Numbered from the stretch's first letter, positions 21,056-31,322 are shown. The stretch: 64,000 nt of DNA from Clostridia bacterium (GCA_022799315.1 JAAWOE010000004.1:25018-89017), one strand, 5' to 3'. Program-made: numbers and translations. Notes: generated by a model not told the origin, from the sequence alone.

Positions 21056-22054
21056 ATGTCTTTTATAGAAGAAATGAAAATCAAAGCCAAAAAAAATATA
21101 AAAACAATTGTATTACCAGAAGCAACAGATCAAAGAGTACTAGAAGCTACTAATATTATATTAAAAGAAGGATTTGCAAATGTTATTTTAGTAGGCGATG
21201 AAAAAGAAATAATTAATATTGCAAATGAAAATGGGTTTGACGTATCAAAAGCAACAATTATAAATCCAAATGAATCAAGTAAATATGAAGAATATGTAGA
21301 AGCTTTTTATGAGCTTAGAAAGCTAAAAGGTGTTGATATTAATAAAGCAAAAGAAATGATGAAAGATCCAGTGTATTTTGGAATGATGATGGTAAAAATG
21401 GGAGATTGCGATGGATTTGTTTCTGGCGCAATACATTCTACCTCAGATACATTAAGACCAGCACTTCAAATTTTAAAGACGGCACCAAATACCAAGCTTG
21501 TTTCAGCCTTCTTTTTAATGGTTGTACCAAATTGCGAATATGGTGAAAATGGTACTTTTGTATTTTCGGATTGTGGATTAAATCCAAATCCAAATGCTGA
21601 AGAATTATCAGAAATTGCAATATCTTCTGCTAAAAGTTTTGAACAATTAGTTGGAAAAACTCCACGTGTTGGAATGTTATCTTTTTCTACTTATGGAAGT
21701 GCAAAATCAGAATCTACTGAAAAAGTTACGCAAGCAACACAATTAGTAAAAGAAAAAATGCCAAAGTTATTAGTTGATGGTGAACTTCAATTAGATGCTG
21801 CAATTATTCCAGAAGTAGCAAATAGTAAAGCACCAGGAAGTAAAGTTGCAGGAAATGCAAATACTCTTATATTTCCAAATTTAGATGCAGGAAATATTGG
21901 ATATAAGCTAACACAAAGACTAGCAAAAGCAGAAGCCTATGGTCCACTATGCCAAGGGATTGCAAAACCTGTAAATGATTTATCTAGAGGATGTAGTGCA
22001 CAAGATATAGTTGGAGTAGTTGCAATTACAGCAGTACAAGCTCAAATGATGTAA
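21056..22054 (+). CDS. pta: Phosphate acetyltransferase
   Basis: Converts acetyl-CoA and phosphate to acetyl-phosphate. A 332-residue short-form Pta with PEATDQRVLEAT, DGFVSGAIHSTSDT, and VAGNANTLIFPNLDAGNIGYKL. The start at ATG 21056 is fixed by AGGAGG 8 nt upstream; an in-frame ATG 30 nt earlier lacks a site. It pairs with ackA, separated by a MITE. Confidence 0.96.
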   Translation: MSFIEEMKIKAKKNIKTIVLPEATDQRVLEATNIILKEGFANVILVGDEKEIINIANENGFDVSKATIINPNESSKYEEYVEAFYELRKLKGVDINKAKEMMKDPVYFGMMMVKMGDCDGFVSGAIHSTSDTLRPALQILKTAPNTKLVSAFFLMVVPNCEYGENGTFVFSDCGLNPNPNAEELSEIAISSAKSFEQLVGKTPRVGMLSFSTYGSAKSESTEKVTQATQLVKEKMPKLLVDGELQLDAAIIPEVANSKAPGSKVAGNANTLIFPNLDAGNIGYKLTQRLAKAEAYGPLCQGIAKPVNDLSRGCSAQDIVGVVAITAVQAQMM

Positions 22055-22080
22055 AACAACTAGCTAATTTTTAATTAAAC

Positions 22081-22230
22081 ATATAGTAATATAAGATTAA
22101 AAATTCCGTTCTCCAAGGCGTTTTAGTAGAATCGCTTTAAAAAACAACGTAACACACTATGCATAGAATAAGAAATACCGACGCTTTGCTAAGATAGGTC
22201 TAACTCGTTTTTACTCTTATATTACTATAT
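22081..22230. mobile_element. MITE-like element, copy 1 (between pta and ackA)
   Basis: A 150-bp non-coding element with terminal inverted repeats. ATATAGTAATATAAG (22081-22095) is matched perfectly by 22216-22230, and the match continues with one mismatch to about 23 bp. It is homologous over its whole length, in reverse orientation, to 53467-53619. It has no ORF of its own, so a transposase would have to act in trans. Confidence 0.85.
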
Positions 22231-22357
22231 GTTTTGTTGATAAAACCATTAACTAGTAACGATATAAGAAAAAATAATACTTTTTTTGCTAGACTTTTAA
22301 AATGCTCTATGATATAATTCTAAAAAATATTTTGTTATAAATTTAGGAGGGAAACTA

Positions 22358-23548
22358 ATGAAAATATTAGTATTAAATTGTGGAAGTTCTTCTTTGAAAT
22401 ATCAATTAATAGATATGAAAACAGAGGAAGTTCTAGCATCTGGAAAATATGAAAGAATAGGGGAAGACGAAGCGTTTATAACACATAAAGTAAATGGTCA
22501 AAAAATAGAAATTGATCATCCTGCAAAAAATCATGAAGAAGCAATAGACTTCACATTAAAACAATTAATTAACCCAGAATATAAAGTAGTAGATAGCTTA
22601 GATGAAATTGAAGCTATTGGACATCGTTTAGCACATGGTGGAATGAAAATTACAGAATCTGTTGTAATTGATGAACATGTAATAGAGGTATTAAAGGAAT
22701 GTACAGATTTAGCACCATTACATAACCCAGCAGGAATTATAGGTGTAGAAGCTTGTAAAAAAGTAATGCCAGGCAAACCAATGGTTGGAGTATTCGATAC
22801 AGCCTTTCACCAAACAATACCAGAAGAAAGATATTTATACCCAATACCATATGAATATTATGAAAAATATGGAGTAAGAAAATATGGTTTCCATGGTACA
22901 TCTCATATGTATGTTTCAAAAAGACTTGCAGAAGTTGAAGGTAAAAATATAGAAGATTTAAAAATTATTACATGTCACTTAGGACAAGGTTCTAGTGTTT
23001 GTGCAATTGAAGGTGGAAAGAGCGTAGATACAAGTATGGGACTTACACCACTTGCAGGAGTTCCAATGGTAACAAGAAGTGGAGATATTGATCCATCTGT
23101 TGTAACATTTATTATGAAAAAAGAAAATAAAACTGCAGAAGAAGTTGAAAATCTTCTAAATAAAGCTTCAGGAGTACAAGGAATTTCAGGACTTGCACCA
23201 GACTTTAGAGTAATAGAAAATGAATCTGTAAATGGAAATAAAAGAGCTGAAATTGCAATGAACAACTTCAAATATTCTGTTGCAGGATTTGTTGCAAAAT
23301 ACGCAGCAGCAATGAATGGGGTAGATGCTATTATCTTTACAGGTGGAGTTGGAGAAAACCAAATCAATATACGTAAAGGAATTTGCGAAAGATTAGGATT
23401 TATGGGTGTTGAATTAGATGAAGACAGAAATAATGTAAGAAGTGAAGAAAAATTAATTTCAAAAGATTCTTCAAAAGTAAGAGTATATGTAATTCCAACA
23501 AATGAAGAATTGATGATAGCTAAAGAAACAGAAAGATTAGCAAAATAA
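22358..23548 (+). CDS. ackA: Acetate kinase
   Basis: Makes ATP and acetate from acetyl-phosphate supplied by Pta, the energy-yielding end of fermentation. The 396-residue protein has N-terminal LNCGSSSLKYQL, VFDTAFHQTIP, GFHGTSHMYV (catalytic His), THLGQG-like CHLGQGSS and FTGGVGENQ. It has AGGAGG and its own TATAAT at 22313-22318 downstream of the MITE. Confidence 0.97.
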   Translation: MKILVLNCGSSSLKYQLIDMKTEEVLASGKYERIGEDEAFITHKVNGQKIEIDHPAKNHEEAIDFTLKQLINPEYKVVDSLDEIEAIGHRLAHGGMKITESVVIDEHVIEVLKECTDLAPLHNPAGIIGVEACKKVMPGKPMVGVFDTAFHQTIPEERYLYPIPYEYYEKYGVRKYGFHGTSHMYVSKRLAEVEGKNIEDLKIITCHLGQGSSVCAIEGGKSVDTSMGLTPLAGVPMVTRSGDIDPSVVTFIMKKENKTAEEVENLLNKASGVQGISGLAPDFRVIENESVNGNKRAEIAMNNFKYSVAGFVAKYAAAMNGVDAIIFTGGVGENQINIRKGICERLGFMGVELDEDRNNVRSEEKLISKDSSKVRVYVIPTNEELMIAKETERLAK

Positions 23549-23558
23549 TCCAAAACTG

Positions 23559-23587
23559 TTTACATAAAGATGAAACTGTAGTATAAT
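23559..23587 (+). promoter_or_regulatory. Promoter upstream of the IMP dehydrogenase gene
   Basis: TTTACA (23559-23564), a 17-nt spacer and TATAAT (23582-23587), just after the ackA stop. Confidence 0.7.
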
Positions 23588-23620
23588 ATAGAGTATGGCA
23601 AACAAAAAGATATGACTAAA

Positions 23621-23648
23621 AGAATGAAGCAATTTTTGGCTTCATTCA
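23621..23648 (+). promoter_or_regulatory. Leader hairpin before the IMP dehydrogenase gene
   Basis: GAATGAAGC/GCTTCATTC perfect 9-bp stem with an 8-nt loop, followed by an AT-rich stretch. It lies between promoter and ribosome site and could be an attenuator or stabilise the mRNA. Confidence 0.45.
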
Positions 23649-23680
23649 TTTATATATTATTTATTAGGGGGAAATTAAAC

Positions 23681-25189
23681 ATGGCAAAAATTTTAGAAGA
23701 TATTTCAAGAACATTTAACGAATTTTTATTATTACCAAATTTAACAACAGAACAATGTATACCAAATAACGTATCATTAAAAACACCACTTGTTAAATTT
23801 AAAAAAGGAGAAGAACCAAAATATTCAGCAAATGTACCAATGGTATCTGCAATTATGCAATCTGTTTCAGGAGAAGAAATGGGAATTGCACTTGCAAGAG
23901 AAGGTGGAGTTGCATTTATATATGGCGCACAATCAATAGAAGCTCAAGCTGAAATGGTATATCATGTAAAAAAACATAAAGCAGGATTTGTTATTAGTGA
24001 TTCAAATGTAAAAAGTGGAACTACTTTAAGAGAAGTAATTAAATTAGTAGAAGAAACAGGACATTCAACAGTAATTGTAACAGATGATGGAACAGCAAGC
24101 GGAAAATTTTTAGGAATTGTAACAGATAAAGATTATCGTATAACAAGAGATAATCAAGACGCTCCTATAGATGATTACATGACAAAAGCAGAAAATGTTG
24201 TATGTGCTAAAAAAGGAATTACTTTAGCAGAAGCAAACGACATTATATGGGAAAATAAAATTAACTGTTTACCAATATTAACAGAAGAAGGCAATTTAAA
24301 ATACTTAGTATTTAGAAGAGATTATGAAGAAAGAAAAAATAACCCAAATTCGTTATTAGATGAAAACAAACGTTATATTGTAGGCGCAGGTATTAATACA
24401 AGAGATTACGAACAAAGAATTCCAGCACTTGTAGAAGCTGGTGTAGATATGGTTTGTATGGATTCTTCAGATGGATACTCTGTATGGCAAAAAAGAACAA
24501 TTGATTTTGTTAGAGAAAAATATGGAGATAGTGTAAAAATTGGTGCAGGTAACGTTGTAGATAGAGAAGGATTTAGATATCTTGCAGAAGCTGGTGCTGA
24601 TTTTATAAAAGTTGGTGTTGGTGGAGGTTCAATTTGTATCACTCGTGAAACAAAAGGAATTGGACGTGGACAAGCAAGTGCATTAATAGATGTAGTAGCA
24701 GCTCGTGATGAATACTTTGAAGAAACTGGAATCTATATTCCAATTTGTTCAGATGGTGGTATTGTACACGATCATCACATTACAATTGCTCTAGCTCTTG
24801 GTGCAGACTTTGTAATGATGGGAAGATATTTTGCTCGTTTTGATGAAAGCCCAACAAGAGTGTTAAAAGTAGGAAATACATACGTAAAGGAATATTGGGG
24901 AGAAGGTTCAAACCGTGCAAGAAACTGGCAAAGATATGATCTTGGTGGAGATAAAAATAAATTATCTTTTGAGGAAGGTGTTGATTCTTATATTCCATAT
25001 GCAGGTAGCTTAAAAGATAATTTAACAGTAACAGTATCTAAAATAAAATCTACAATGTGTAACTGTGGAGCAATAACAATTAAAGAATTACATGAAAAAG
25101 CAAGACTAACACTTGTTTCAGAAGTAAGTATTGCAGAAGGTAGTGCACATGATGTTATGCTAAAAGAAGTAGACAAAAGTTATAAATAA
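23681..25189 (+). CDS. guaB: Inosine-5'-monophosphate dehydrogenase
   Basis: Oxidises IMP to XMP, the committed step to GMP; guaA in this window does the next step. The 502-residue protein has a TIM barrel with a central pair of CBS domains (about residues 100-215). The catalytic-Cys loop reads [15 protein letters not shown], followed by [12 protein letters not shown] and MMGRYFAR, where the flap region differs from the textbook enzyme but matches the clostridial variant. The start at ATG 23681 is set by AGGGGG; an earlier in-frame ATG has no site. Confidence 0.9.
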   Translation: MAKILEDISRTFNEFLLLPNLTTEQCIPNNVSLKTPLVKFKKGEEPKYSANVPMVSAIMQSVSGEEMGIALAREGGVAFIYGAQSIEAQAEMVYHVKKHKAGFVISDSNVKSGTTLREVIKLVEETGHSTVIVTDDGTASGKFLGIVTDKDYRITRDNQDAPIDDYMTKAENVVCAKKGITLAEANDIIWENKINCLPILTEEGNLKYLVFRRDYEERKNNPNSLLDENKRYIVGAGINTRDYEQRIPALVEAGVDMVCMDSSDGYSVWQKRTIDFVREKYGDSVKIGAGNVVDREGFRYLAEAGADFIKVGVGGGSICITRETKGIGRGQASALIDVVAARDEYFEETGIYIPICSDGGIVHDHHITIALALGADFVMMGRYFARFDESPTRVLKVGNTYVKEYWGEGSNRARNWQRYDLGGDKNKLSFEEGVDSYIPYAGSLKDNLTVTVSKIKSTMCNCGAITIKELHEKARLTLVSEVSIAEGSAHDVMLKEVDKSYK

Positions 25190-25190
25190 A

Positions 25191-25232
25191 ATAACAAAAA
25201 AAGAAACTCAGAAGAGTTTCTTTTTTTGTTAT
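25191..25232 (+). terminator. Terminator of guaB
   Basis: ATAACAAAAAAAGAAACTC paired with its complement around AGAA, with seven Ts in the stem end. Confidence 0.9.
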
Positions 25233-25258
25233 AGGAAATATGCTATTTAAAATTAAAA

Positions 25259-25286
25259 TGTAGGGGGCGATGCCTTCATCAACCCA
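25259..25286. repeat. GGGTCGAC palindromic repeat, copy 2 (degenerate)
   Basis: TGTAGGGGGCGATG...CATCAACCC, a weakened copy. The 25233-25498 stretch otherwise holds only AT-rich sequence, copy 3 and the next promoter. Confidence 0.6.
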
Positions 25287-25373
25287 CAAATCAAAATCGA
25301 ATCTATTATTTTTTATATAAATTATAGTCTATAGTTATATAATTGATAATATATATGTAAATAAATATAAAAT

Positions 25374-25400
25374 GGGTCGACGTAGGTGTCGACCCCTACA
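25374..25400. repeat. GGGTCGAC palindromic repeat, copy 3
   Basis: GGGTCGACG TAGG TGTCGACCCCTACA, opposite in orientation to copy 2 which lies 88 nt upstream. Confidence 0.8.
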
Positions 25401-25498
25401 TTTTATATAAAGTATTGAAATATCTTCGACATATCTTGACACTTTTTGTCGCAAATAGTAAGATTATAGTATAAATAAAAATAAAAGGGTGATGAAAA

Positions 25499-26635
25499 TT
25501 GAATAAGAAAAAGGTGAATGGATTTAAGCTAGCAAGGGCTATTATTTTAGTTATTCTCCTAATCGCTATTATTATAGGGTTATTTGCTTTATTTAATAAG
25601 AAAGATACAGTTCCTACTGTTTCAGAGCCAGAAACAATAGCAAATAAAAAGGATGAAATTGCGCCACTAATTACATTAAATGGAGAAAAAGAAATTACTA
25701 TCAATTTAAATGATAATTATAAAGATGATGGCTGTAAAGCAGAAGACAACATAGATGGTGATATAACTTCTAAAGTCACAATTACAGGAGAAGTAGACAC
25801 AAAAAAAGAAGGAGAATATACAATTACATATACTGCAGTGGATACTTCTGATAATAAAACAGTAGAAACTAGAAAAGTAATTGTTAAAAAAGAAGAAACA
25901 AAAACAACTTCAACTAAGCCAACAGATAGTTCTAAACCTGTAGCAGTTGATACAACAAATAAAACTACCACTTCCAAAAGAGGATTACCTGTATTAATGT
26001 ATCATTTCTTTTATGATGCAAAAGCTGGAGAAAAGGGACCAGATAATAACTGGATGGAAGTTTCGGCATTTGAACAACAAATGAAATATCTATCAGATAA
26101 TAACTTTTATTTTCCATCTTGGCAGGAGGTAGAAGATTACATTGATGGTAAAAAGACATTACCAGAAAAGAGTGTTGTTGTAACAATAGATGATGGTGAT
26201 CAAACATACATTAAATATGCCATTCCAATTATAGAGAAATATAATGTAAAAGCAACGTCTTTTGTTGTAACAAGTTGGAATGGAGACTATCTACCAAAAC
26301 AATATCGCTCTAGCCATATGGATTTCCAATCTCATTCTCATGATATGCATAGAGCAGGAGCAAACGGAAAAGGTAGATTTGTTAATTTAAGTTATAAAGA
26401 AGCTTTAGAGGATGTTACAAAATCTAAAAATATGATAGGAAATTGTACAGTATTTTGCTATCCTTTTGGACATTATAATGATACAGCCATAAAGACATTA
26501 AAAGATGCAGGTTATAGATTGGCCTTTACTACAAAAGGTGGAAGAGTTTATAAAGGGGCTAAGAAATTTGAATTACCACGTGTACGTATGTCTAAAGGAA
26601 TTAGTATGAGTGCATTTAAGGAAGCTGTGAAGTAA
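25499..26635 (+). CDS. Membrane-anchored polysaccharide deacetylase with N-terminal Ig-like domain
   Basis: A 378-residue cell-surface enzyme. The N-terminal anchor covers residues 13-33. A bacterial Ig-like (DUF5011-type) domain follows, with DNYKDDGCKAEDNIDGDIT and YTITYTAVDTSDNK. A Thr/Ser-rich linker (140-160) leads to a NodB deacetylase domain with TIDDGD (metal Asp pair) and SHSHDMH (metal His pair). It probably deacetylates cell-wall or secreted glycan. The start is TTG at 25499 with AAAGGGTGA upstream. Confidence 0.85.
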   Translation: MNKKKVNGFKLARAIILVILLIAIIIGLFALFNKKDTVPTVSEPETIANKKDEIAPLITLNGEKEITINLNDNYKDDGCKAEDNIDGDITSKVTITGEVDTKKEGEYTITYTAVDTSDNKTVETRKVIVKKEETKTTSTKPTDSSKPVAVDTTNKTTTSKRGLPVLMYHFFYDAKAGEKGPDNNWMEVSAFEQQMKYLSDNNFYFPSWQEVEDYIDGKKTLPEKSVVVTIDDGDQTYIKYAIPIIEKYNVKATSFVVTSWNGDYLPKQYRSSHMDFQSHSHDMHRAGANGKGRFVNLSYKEALEDVTKSKNMIGNCTVFCYPFGHYNDTAIKTLKDAGYRLAFTTKGGRVYKGAKKFELPRVRMSKGISMSAFKEAVK

Positions 26636-26637
26636 AT

Positions 26638-26666
26638 TTGCTAATTTATGTAAATAGTAGTATAAT
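26638..26666 (+). promoter_or_regulatory. Promoter of the 58-codon gene at 26740
   Basis: TTGCTA (26638-26643), a 17-nt spacer and TATAAT (26661-26666). Confidence 0.65.
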
Positions 26667-26739
26667 ATAAGTATGATAAGTTGCAAACCTAGTTTGGCAG
26701 AGTTATATAGCCAAACGCCACATCCAAGAGGAGGACAAT

Positions 26740-26916
26740 ATGTCAATAGTATCAACAGCAGTAAAAAGTGGAATCTTATGCGAATTGCGCATGGGAGCAA
26801 TGCAGCCTTTTCAGATTGAAGAGAAGCTTCGTATGAAAGGACTTCCTACTTACGAAGTTGAAAGACTGAAATCCGAAATTTTGGAAACTTACAAAAAAGA
26901 GCACCCCGGCTATTAA
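26740..26916 (+). CDS. Small protein (58 residues), orphan cassette
   Basis: Begins MSIVSTAVKSGILCELRM and ends KKEHPGY. The ribosome site GAGGAGG lies 5 nt before the ATG. A promoter 17-nt spaced box pair lies upstream, and the terminator stem overlaps the stop codon. Its composition is slightly GC-richer than the neighbours. I do not recognise it; the complete expression signals argue that it is real. A small helical regulator is possible, but that is a guess. Confidence 0.6.
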   Translation: MSIVSTAVKSGILCELRMGAMQPFQIEEKLRMKGLPTYEVERLKSEILETYKKEHPGY

Positions 26917-26935
26917 GCTGGGGGCTTCTTTTATA
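26904..26935 (+). terminator. Terminator overlapping the 26740 gene stop
   Basis: CCCCGGCT/AGCTGGGG stem with ATTA loop, then CTTCTTTTAT. The TAA lies in the loop. Confidence 0.85.
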
Positions 26936-26946
26936 TGTTACAATTT

Positions 26947-28485
26947 TTATTCCCATTCGATTGTTGCAGGTGGTTTTCCTGTAATATCATATACAACACG
27001 ATTAACGTGGCTTACTTCATTTACAATTCTTGCTGAAACTTTTTCTAAAATTTCATATGGAATTTTACTCCAAACAGCTGTCATAAAGTCTGATGTAGTA
27101 ACTGCACGAAGAGCTATTGTATAATCATAAGTTCTATCATCACCCATAACACCAACACTTCTTAGGTTTGTTAAAACTGCAAAATATTGGTTGATTTCTT
27201 TATCAAGACCTGCAAGTTTTATTTCTTCTCTAAAAATAGCATCTGCATCTTTTAAGATATTTAATTTATCATCTGTAATATCTCCAATTACACGAATAGC
27301 AAGTCCTGGACCAGGGAATGGTTGACGGTAAACTAAGTTTTCGGGAATATCTAATTCTAAGCCAGTTTTACGAACTTCATCTTTAAATAAATCTCTTAAT
27401 GGTTCAACTATTTCTTTAAAATCAACATAGTCAGGTAATCCACCAACATTATGATGGCTCTTAATGGTAGTTCCTTTTCCTAAACCGCTTTCTATAACAT
27501 CGGGATAAATAGTTCCTTGTACTAAGTAATCAACTGTTCCAATTTTTTTAGCTTCTTCTTCAAATACACGAATAAATTCTTCACCAATAATTTTTCTTTT
27601 TGTTTCTGGATCTGTAACACCAGCAAGTTTTGCTAAGAAACGATCTTTTGCATTAACACGAACTAGGTTAATATCAAATTGGTTCCTGAAAATTTCTTCA
27701 ACTTCGTCACCTTCATTTTTACGAAGAAGTCCATGGTCAACAAATATACATGTTAAATTCTTTCCAATAGCTTTATGAACAAGTACTGCAGCAACAGAAG
27801 AATCTACACCTCCAGATAGAGCACATAGTGCTTTTTTATCACCAATTTTTTCTTTTAAAGCCTTAACAGTTTCTTCTACAAATGAAGACATTTTCCAATC
27901 TCCAGAACATCCACAAACATTAAATAAGAAGTTTTTAATAATATTTGTTCCATTTACAGTATTATTAACTTCTGGATGGAATTGAATTGCATAAAATTTC
28001 TTGTCTGCATTTTCCATAGCAGCAGTAGGGCATGTAGCTGTTTTTCCTATTACTTTAAATCCTTCTGGAACCTCTGATACAAAGTCTGTATGGCTCATTA
28101 AGCAATCATTTGTATCTCCAAATCCTTCAAATAGTAGAGAAGAGTTATCTATTTCTACTGGTACTACACCATATTCACGTTTATCGGCTCTTGTAACAGT
28201 TCCTCCCATAACATGAGTCATAAGTTGCATACCATAGCAAATTCCTAAAATAGGAATACCTAGCTCGAATACCTTAGGGTCACACATTTTAGCATCATCA
28301 ACATATACGCTAGAAGGACCACCTGTAAATATAATTCCTTTTGGATTTTTTTCTTTAATTTTTTCAATAGAAATATCGTAAGGTACAATTTCTGAATATA
28401 CATTACATTCTCTAACGCGTCTTGCAATTAATTGGTTGTATTGACCAAAAAAGTCAAGTATTAAAATCGTTTCATTAGCTTTCAC
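26947..28485 (-). CDS. guaA: GMP synthase (glutamine-hydrolysing)
   Basis: Amidates XMP to GMP. The 512-residue protein has an N-terminal glutamine amidotransferase with nucleophile loop GICYGMQ and HPEVNNT, then the ATP pyrophosphatase signature [12 protein letters not shown], the [11 protein letters not shown] segment, and the C-terminal dimerisation domain ending KPPATIEWE. It has full length and stands alone, upstream of a convergent small gene. Confidence 0.97.
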   Translation of the reverse strand: MKANETILILDFFGQYNQLIARRVRECNVYSEIVPYDISIEKIKEKNPKGIIFTGGPSSVYVDDAKMCDPKVFELGIPILGICYGMQLMTHVMGGTVTRADKREYGVVPVEIDNSSLLFEGFGDTNDCLMSHTDFVSEVPEGFKVIGKTATCPTAAMENADKKFYAIQFHPEVNNTVNGTNIIKNFLFNVCGCSGDWKMSSFVEETVKALKEKIGDKKALCALSGGVDSSVAAVLVHKAIGKNLTCIFVDHGLLRKNEGDEVEEIFRNQFDINLVRVNAKDRFLAKLAGVTDPETKRKIIGEEFIRVFEEEAKKIGTVDYLVQGTIYPDVIESGLGKGTTIKSHHNVGGLPDYVDFKEIVEPLRDLFKDEVRKTGLELDIPENLVYRQPFPGPGLAIRVIGDITDDKLNILKDADAIFREEIKLAGLDKEINQYFAVLTNLRSVGVMGDDRTYDYTIALRAVTTSDFMTAVWSKIPYEILEKVSARIVNEVSHVNRVVYDITGKPPATIEWE

Positions 28486-28662
28486 TTATTTTTCCTCCTA
28501 AATTTACAAATTTATATATATTTTAGCATGATTTTTCAAAAAAGTACAGTTTTATTTTGCTTTTATATTGAAAATGTAAATATCATAAATTAACAATTAA
28601 TATTGTAAGTTTACAAAATAAATGCTATAATCGAAACAGAATTAGAAGAAGGAGAAAAACAT

Positions 28663-29190
28663 ATGGAAGAAATGTTAGATGTTTTAGATGAAAATGGCAT
28701 AAAAACAGGTGAAGTTTTAACAAGAAAAGAAGTTCATAGGCTTGGTTTATGGCATAAAATTATAGTAATTGCTATTATAGATGAAAATAATCAAATTTTA
28801 ATGCAACAACGCTCTTTTATAAAAGATACAAATCCAGGTAAATGGGATATATCAGCAGCAGGGCATGTGTCTGCTGGTCAAACATCTTTAGAAGCTTCTG
28901 TAAGAGAAATAAATGAAGAAGTTGGAATAAGTATAGAAGATAAAGATTTAAAATATGTTCTTACTTATAAAAAAGAAAGCGATGTAAGAGAAGATTACAA
29001 AGATAAGCAAATTTTTGATTGTTATATTGCGAAACTGAAAGAAATAGATATGAATAAGATTGTTTTGCAAGAAAGCGAAGTTGCAGGTGCAAAATTAGTA
29101 ACCAAAGAAGAATTTAAAGAGATGGTAGAAACAGGCAATATGGTAAAAAGACCAGAATTTTATAAGGCTTTATTAGATTATTTATTTTAA
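28663..29190 (+). CDS. Nudix hydrolase, isopentenyl-diphosphate isomerase-like
   Basis: A 175-residue protein. It starts MEEMLDVLDENG..TGEVLTRKEVHRLGLWHK, the pattern of IDI-like Nudix proteins. The Nudix box runs GHVSAGQTSLEASVREINEEVG; the first Glu of the box is replaced by Gln, but the REINEEVG core is intact. The substrate is not determinable; IPP isomerase or a nucleotide pyrophosphatase are options. It lies 17 nt before def, probably in the same operon. Confidence 0.87.
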   Translation: MEEMLDVLDENGIKTGEVLTRKEVHRLGLWHKIIVIAIIDENNQILMQQRSFIKDTNPGKWDISAAGHVSAGQTSLEASVREINEEVGISIEDKDLKYVLTYKKESDVREDYKDKQIFDCYIAKLKEIDMNKIVLQESEVAGAKLVTKEEFKEMVETGNMVKRPEFYKALLDYLF

Positions 29191-29207
29191 GTAATTGGAG
29201 GCGTCAT

Positions 29208-29747
29208 ATGGCAAAGGTGTTAAAGATAAGGGAAGTAGGAGACCCTATTTTAAATTTAAAATGTGATGAAATAGATATAAATAATATTACTTCTGAAATA
29301 TTAGATTATATAGAAGATTTAAAAGAAACTTTAAACTTTACAGAAGGTTTTGGGATTGCAGGTCCACAAGCAGGGATTAATAAAAGAATTATTGTTATTC
29401 AAGTAGATAAAGAAAAATGCAAATATAAAGATTGTGAAGATGTTCCAACAACTATAATGCTGAATCCGACGTGGAAACCATTATCAGACGAAACAGATTT
29501 TGAATATGAAGGATGTTTAAGTGTACCAGAAATTCGAGGCAAAGTAGAAAGATACACCAATATTGAAGTGACTTATTATAATGAAAATGGTGAAAAAATA
29601 GTAAGCAAAGTAAAAGGATTTACAGCAAGAGATATACAACACGAATGTGACCATTTAGATGGAATATTATTTTTAGAAAAAGTTGTAAAACCAAATGGAT
29701 TTGCAACAAAAGAAATGATGAACAAATTTAAATTAAATGAATTATAA
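29208..29747 (+). CDS. def: Peptide deformylase
   Basis: Removes the formyl group from nascent proteins. The 179-residue metalloenzyme has the three motifs GFGIAGPQAG (family usually GxGLAAPQ), EGCLSVPEIRG with the metal Cys, and HECDHLDG with both metal His and the catalytic Glu. Complete. Confidence 0.95.
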   Translation: MAKVLKIREVGDPILNLKCDEIDINNITSEILDYIEDLKETLNFTEGFGIAGPQAGINKRIIVIQVDKEKCKYKDCEDVPTTIMLNPTWKPLSDETDFEYEGCLSVPEIRGKVERYTNIEVTYYNENGEKIVSKVKGFTARDIQHECDHLDGILFLEKVVKPNGFATKEMMNKFKLNEL

Positions 29748-29839
29748 TTAATTAAAAACAAATTTGAACCAGGTGGCAAAATTTACATAATTTCATAATA
29801 TATTATAAGAAAGACAAAAGAGAGGAGGCTGAATATATT

Positions 29840-30419
29840 TTGAAATTAGAAGGTAAAAAGGTCGGTTTTGCTATGACTGGTTCTTTTTGTACATTTAAAA
29901 GCACAATTCCAAAAATAAAAGAAATTATAAATCAAGGCGCAGAAGTTGTACCAATTATGTCTTTTAATGCTTATAATTTAGATACTAAATTCGGTAAAGC
30001 GCAAGATTTTATAGATGAAATAGAAGAAATTACAGGTAAAAAAATTATTCATACAATTCCAGATGCAGAACCAATCCGGACCTAAAAAAATGACAGATAT
30101 TATGATGATTGCACCATGCACAGGAAATACCATTGCAAAATTAGTAAATGGTATAACTGACACTCCTGTAACAATGGCTGCAAAATCTCATTTAAGAAAT
30201 AATAATGCATTAGTAATAGCAGTATCAACAAATGATGCTCTAAGTGGTAATGCATCAAATATAGGAGAATTATTAAATAGAAACAACTATTTTTTTGTTC
30301 CACTAAGGCAAGATAATCCAATTACAAAACCACGTTCATTAGTTTTTGATCCAAATTATATTACAAAAACTTTAGAATGTGCACTAGACAAGGAACAAAT
30401 TCAACCAATTTTATTATGA
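29840..30419 (+). CDS. spoVFB: Dipicolinate synthase subunit B, read through a +1 shift
   Basis: Flavoprotein subunit for spore dipicolinate synthesis in the mother cell. The first part has KVGFAMTGSFCTF, a flavoprotein fold start. The frame breaks at ATC-CGG-ACC-TAA. Skipping C (30077) gives AEPIGPKKMTDIMMIAPCTGNTIAKL and runs to 30419, ending in PLRQDNP and KPRSLVFDP. The joined protein is 192 residues, the usual length. The start is TTG at 29840 with GGAGG 11 nt upstream. The partner spoVFA is not adjacent. Confidence 0.85.
30077..30079 (+). other. CGG +1 recoding site in spoVFB
   Basis: In-frame CGG followed by A. A zero-frame stop comes two codons later; skipping C gives IGPKKM. Confidence 0.82.
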
Positions 30420-30466
30420 ATGCAAAAATAGTAGAGTGTTTACTTCATATAAGGAGGATTCTTATT

Positions 30467-30556
30467 ATGGATGGTAGAAACAAAGATTGGTATTTTCGGA
30501 TGGAATATGCAAAATACAAAGCAGCTTTAACTGCATGGATAGTTACTATAACTTGA
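30467..30556 (+). CDS. Very small protein (29 residues), orphan cassette
   Basis: ATG at 30467 with a perfect AAGGAGG 9 nt upstream; the product ends in TAWIVTIT. It contains one in-frame CGG. A strong hairpin follows the stop by about 30 nt. It is too short to judge by homology. The ribosome site is the main evidence that it is expressed. Confidence 0.45.
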   Translation: MDGRNKDWYFRMEYAKYKAALTAWIVTIT

Positions 30557-30585
30557 GAAGCAATTAGATGAATATGCTTTTTACC

Positions 30586-30622
30586 ATAGCCCCCGCAACA
30601 ATTGTATTGTTACGGGGGCTAT
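30586..30622. terminator. Strong GC hairpin between the 30467 ORF and the DUF308 gene
   Basis: ATAGCCCCCG/CGGGGGCTAT stem with an inner AACAA/TTGTT stem; probably bidirectional. Confidence 0.8.
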
Positions 30623-30626
30623 ATTG

Positions 30627-31169
30627 TTATTTAAACTTAGCAATCACATAAATTGATTCGATAATATTAATAGTTTCATTAATTAATAACAATATACCAG
30701 CAAGAGATGTAATTGCAACTGCTGTTCCAAAAGGATTGTATATAATAACAAAACCAAGAATAATAGTTAAAATTGATAAGATTAAAAGTATAATCCAATT
30801 TCCTGTTTCATTTCCTCTCATATTAAACGCAAATTGAAGTTTTATAATTCCTTCTATAACAATCCATGCTCCAATTATAAAAGGTAGGAAAGAAACAATA
30901 ATGTGTGGATTAAAAATAAAGACAAATCCTAACATTACTCCTAATGTTCCTTGTATTAACTCAAAGCTATATGTTCTAAATTCTTTAGAAGAAACAAAAT
31001 AAGAAACAATATGGATAATTCCATCTAAAAGAGTAATACATCCCAATAAAATCATAACAAAATTTAAAGATGCTACAGGTTTTACGATTAAAAACAATGA
31101 AAGTATTAATAGTAAAACAGAAACAACAAGTGTGTTTGCACTATATTTTCTAATAAATAAACTATTCAT
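30627..31169 (-). CDS. DUF308 (HdeD-like) membrane protein
   Basis: A 180-residue protein with six short hydrophobic segments in three internal repeats of the pattern LGxxxLxxGIxxI followed by a small-residue helix, as in HdeD/DUF308 proteins. Acid-stress roles are known for some relatives; none can be inferred here. The AGGAGG site precedes ATG 31169. Confidence 0.85.
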   Translation of the reverse strand: MNSLFIRKYSANTLVVSVLLLILSLFLIVKPVASLNFVMILLGCITLLDGIIHIVSYFVSSKEFRTYSFELIQGTLGVMLGFVFIFNPHIIVSFLPFIIGAWIVIEGIIKLQFAFNMRGNETGNWIILLILSILTIILGFVIIYNPFGTAVAITSLAGILLLINETINIIESIYVIAKFK

Positions 31170-31293
31170 AAAAAACCTCCTATAATATTATCTATACTTA
31201 ATATAACACAAGTTTAATAATTTGTTAAATACACTTTGTTAAAAGTGTAGAAAATATTTTGCGAACATTTTTTCACTTTTTTAACAAAAAGTA

Positions 31294-31322
31294 TTGACAA
31301 AGAACTTTTGTTTGTTTATAAT
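31294..31322 (+). promoter_or_regulatory. SOS promoter with LexA-type box
   Basis: TTGACA (31294-31299), a 17-nt spacer and TATAAT (31317-31322). The spacer holds GAACTTTTGTTT (31302-31313), which fits the Gram-positive LexA box GAAC-N4-GTTY. A LexA dimer there would block the polymerase. Confidence 0.65.
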
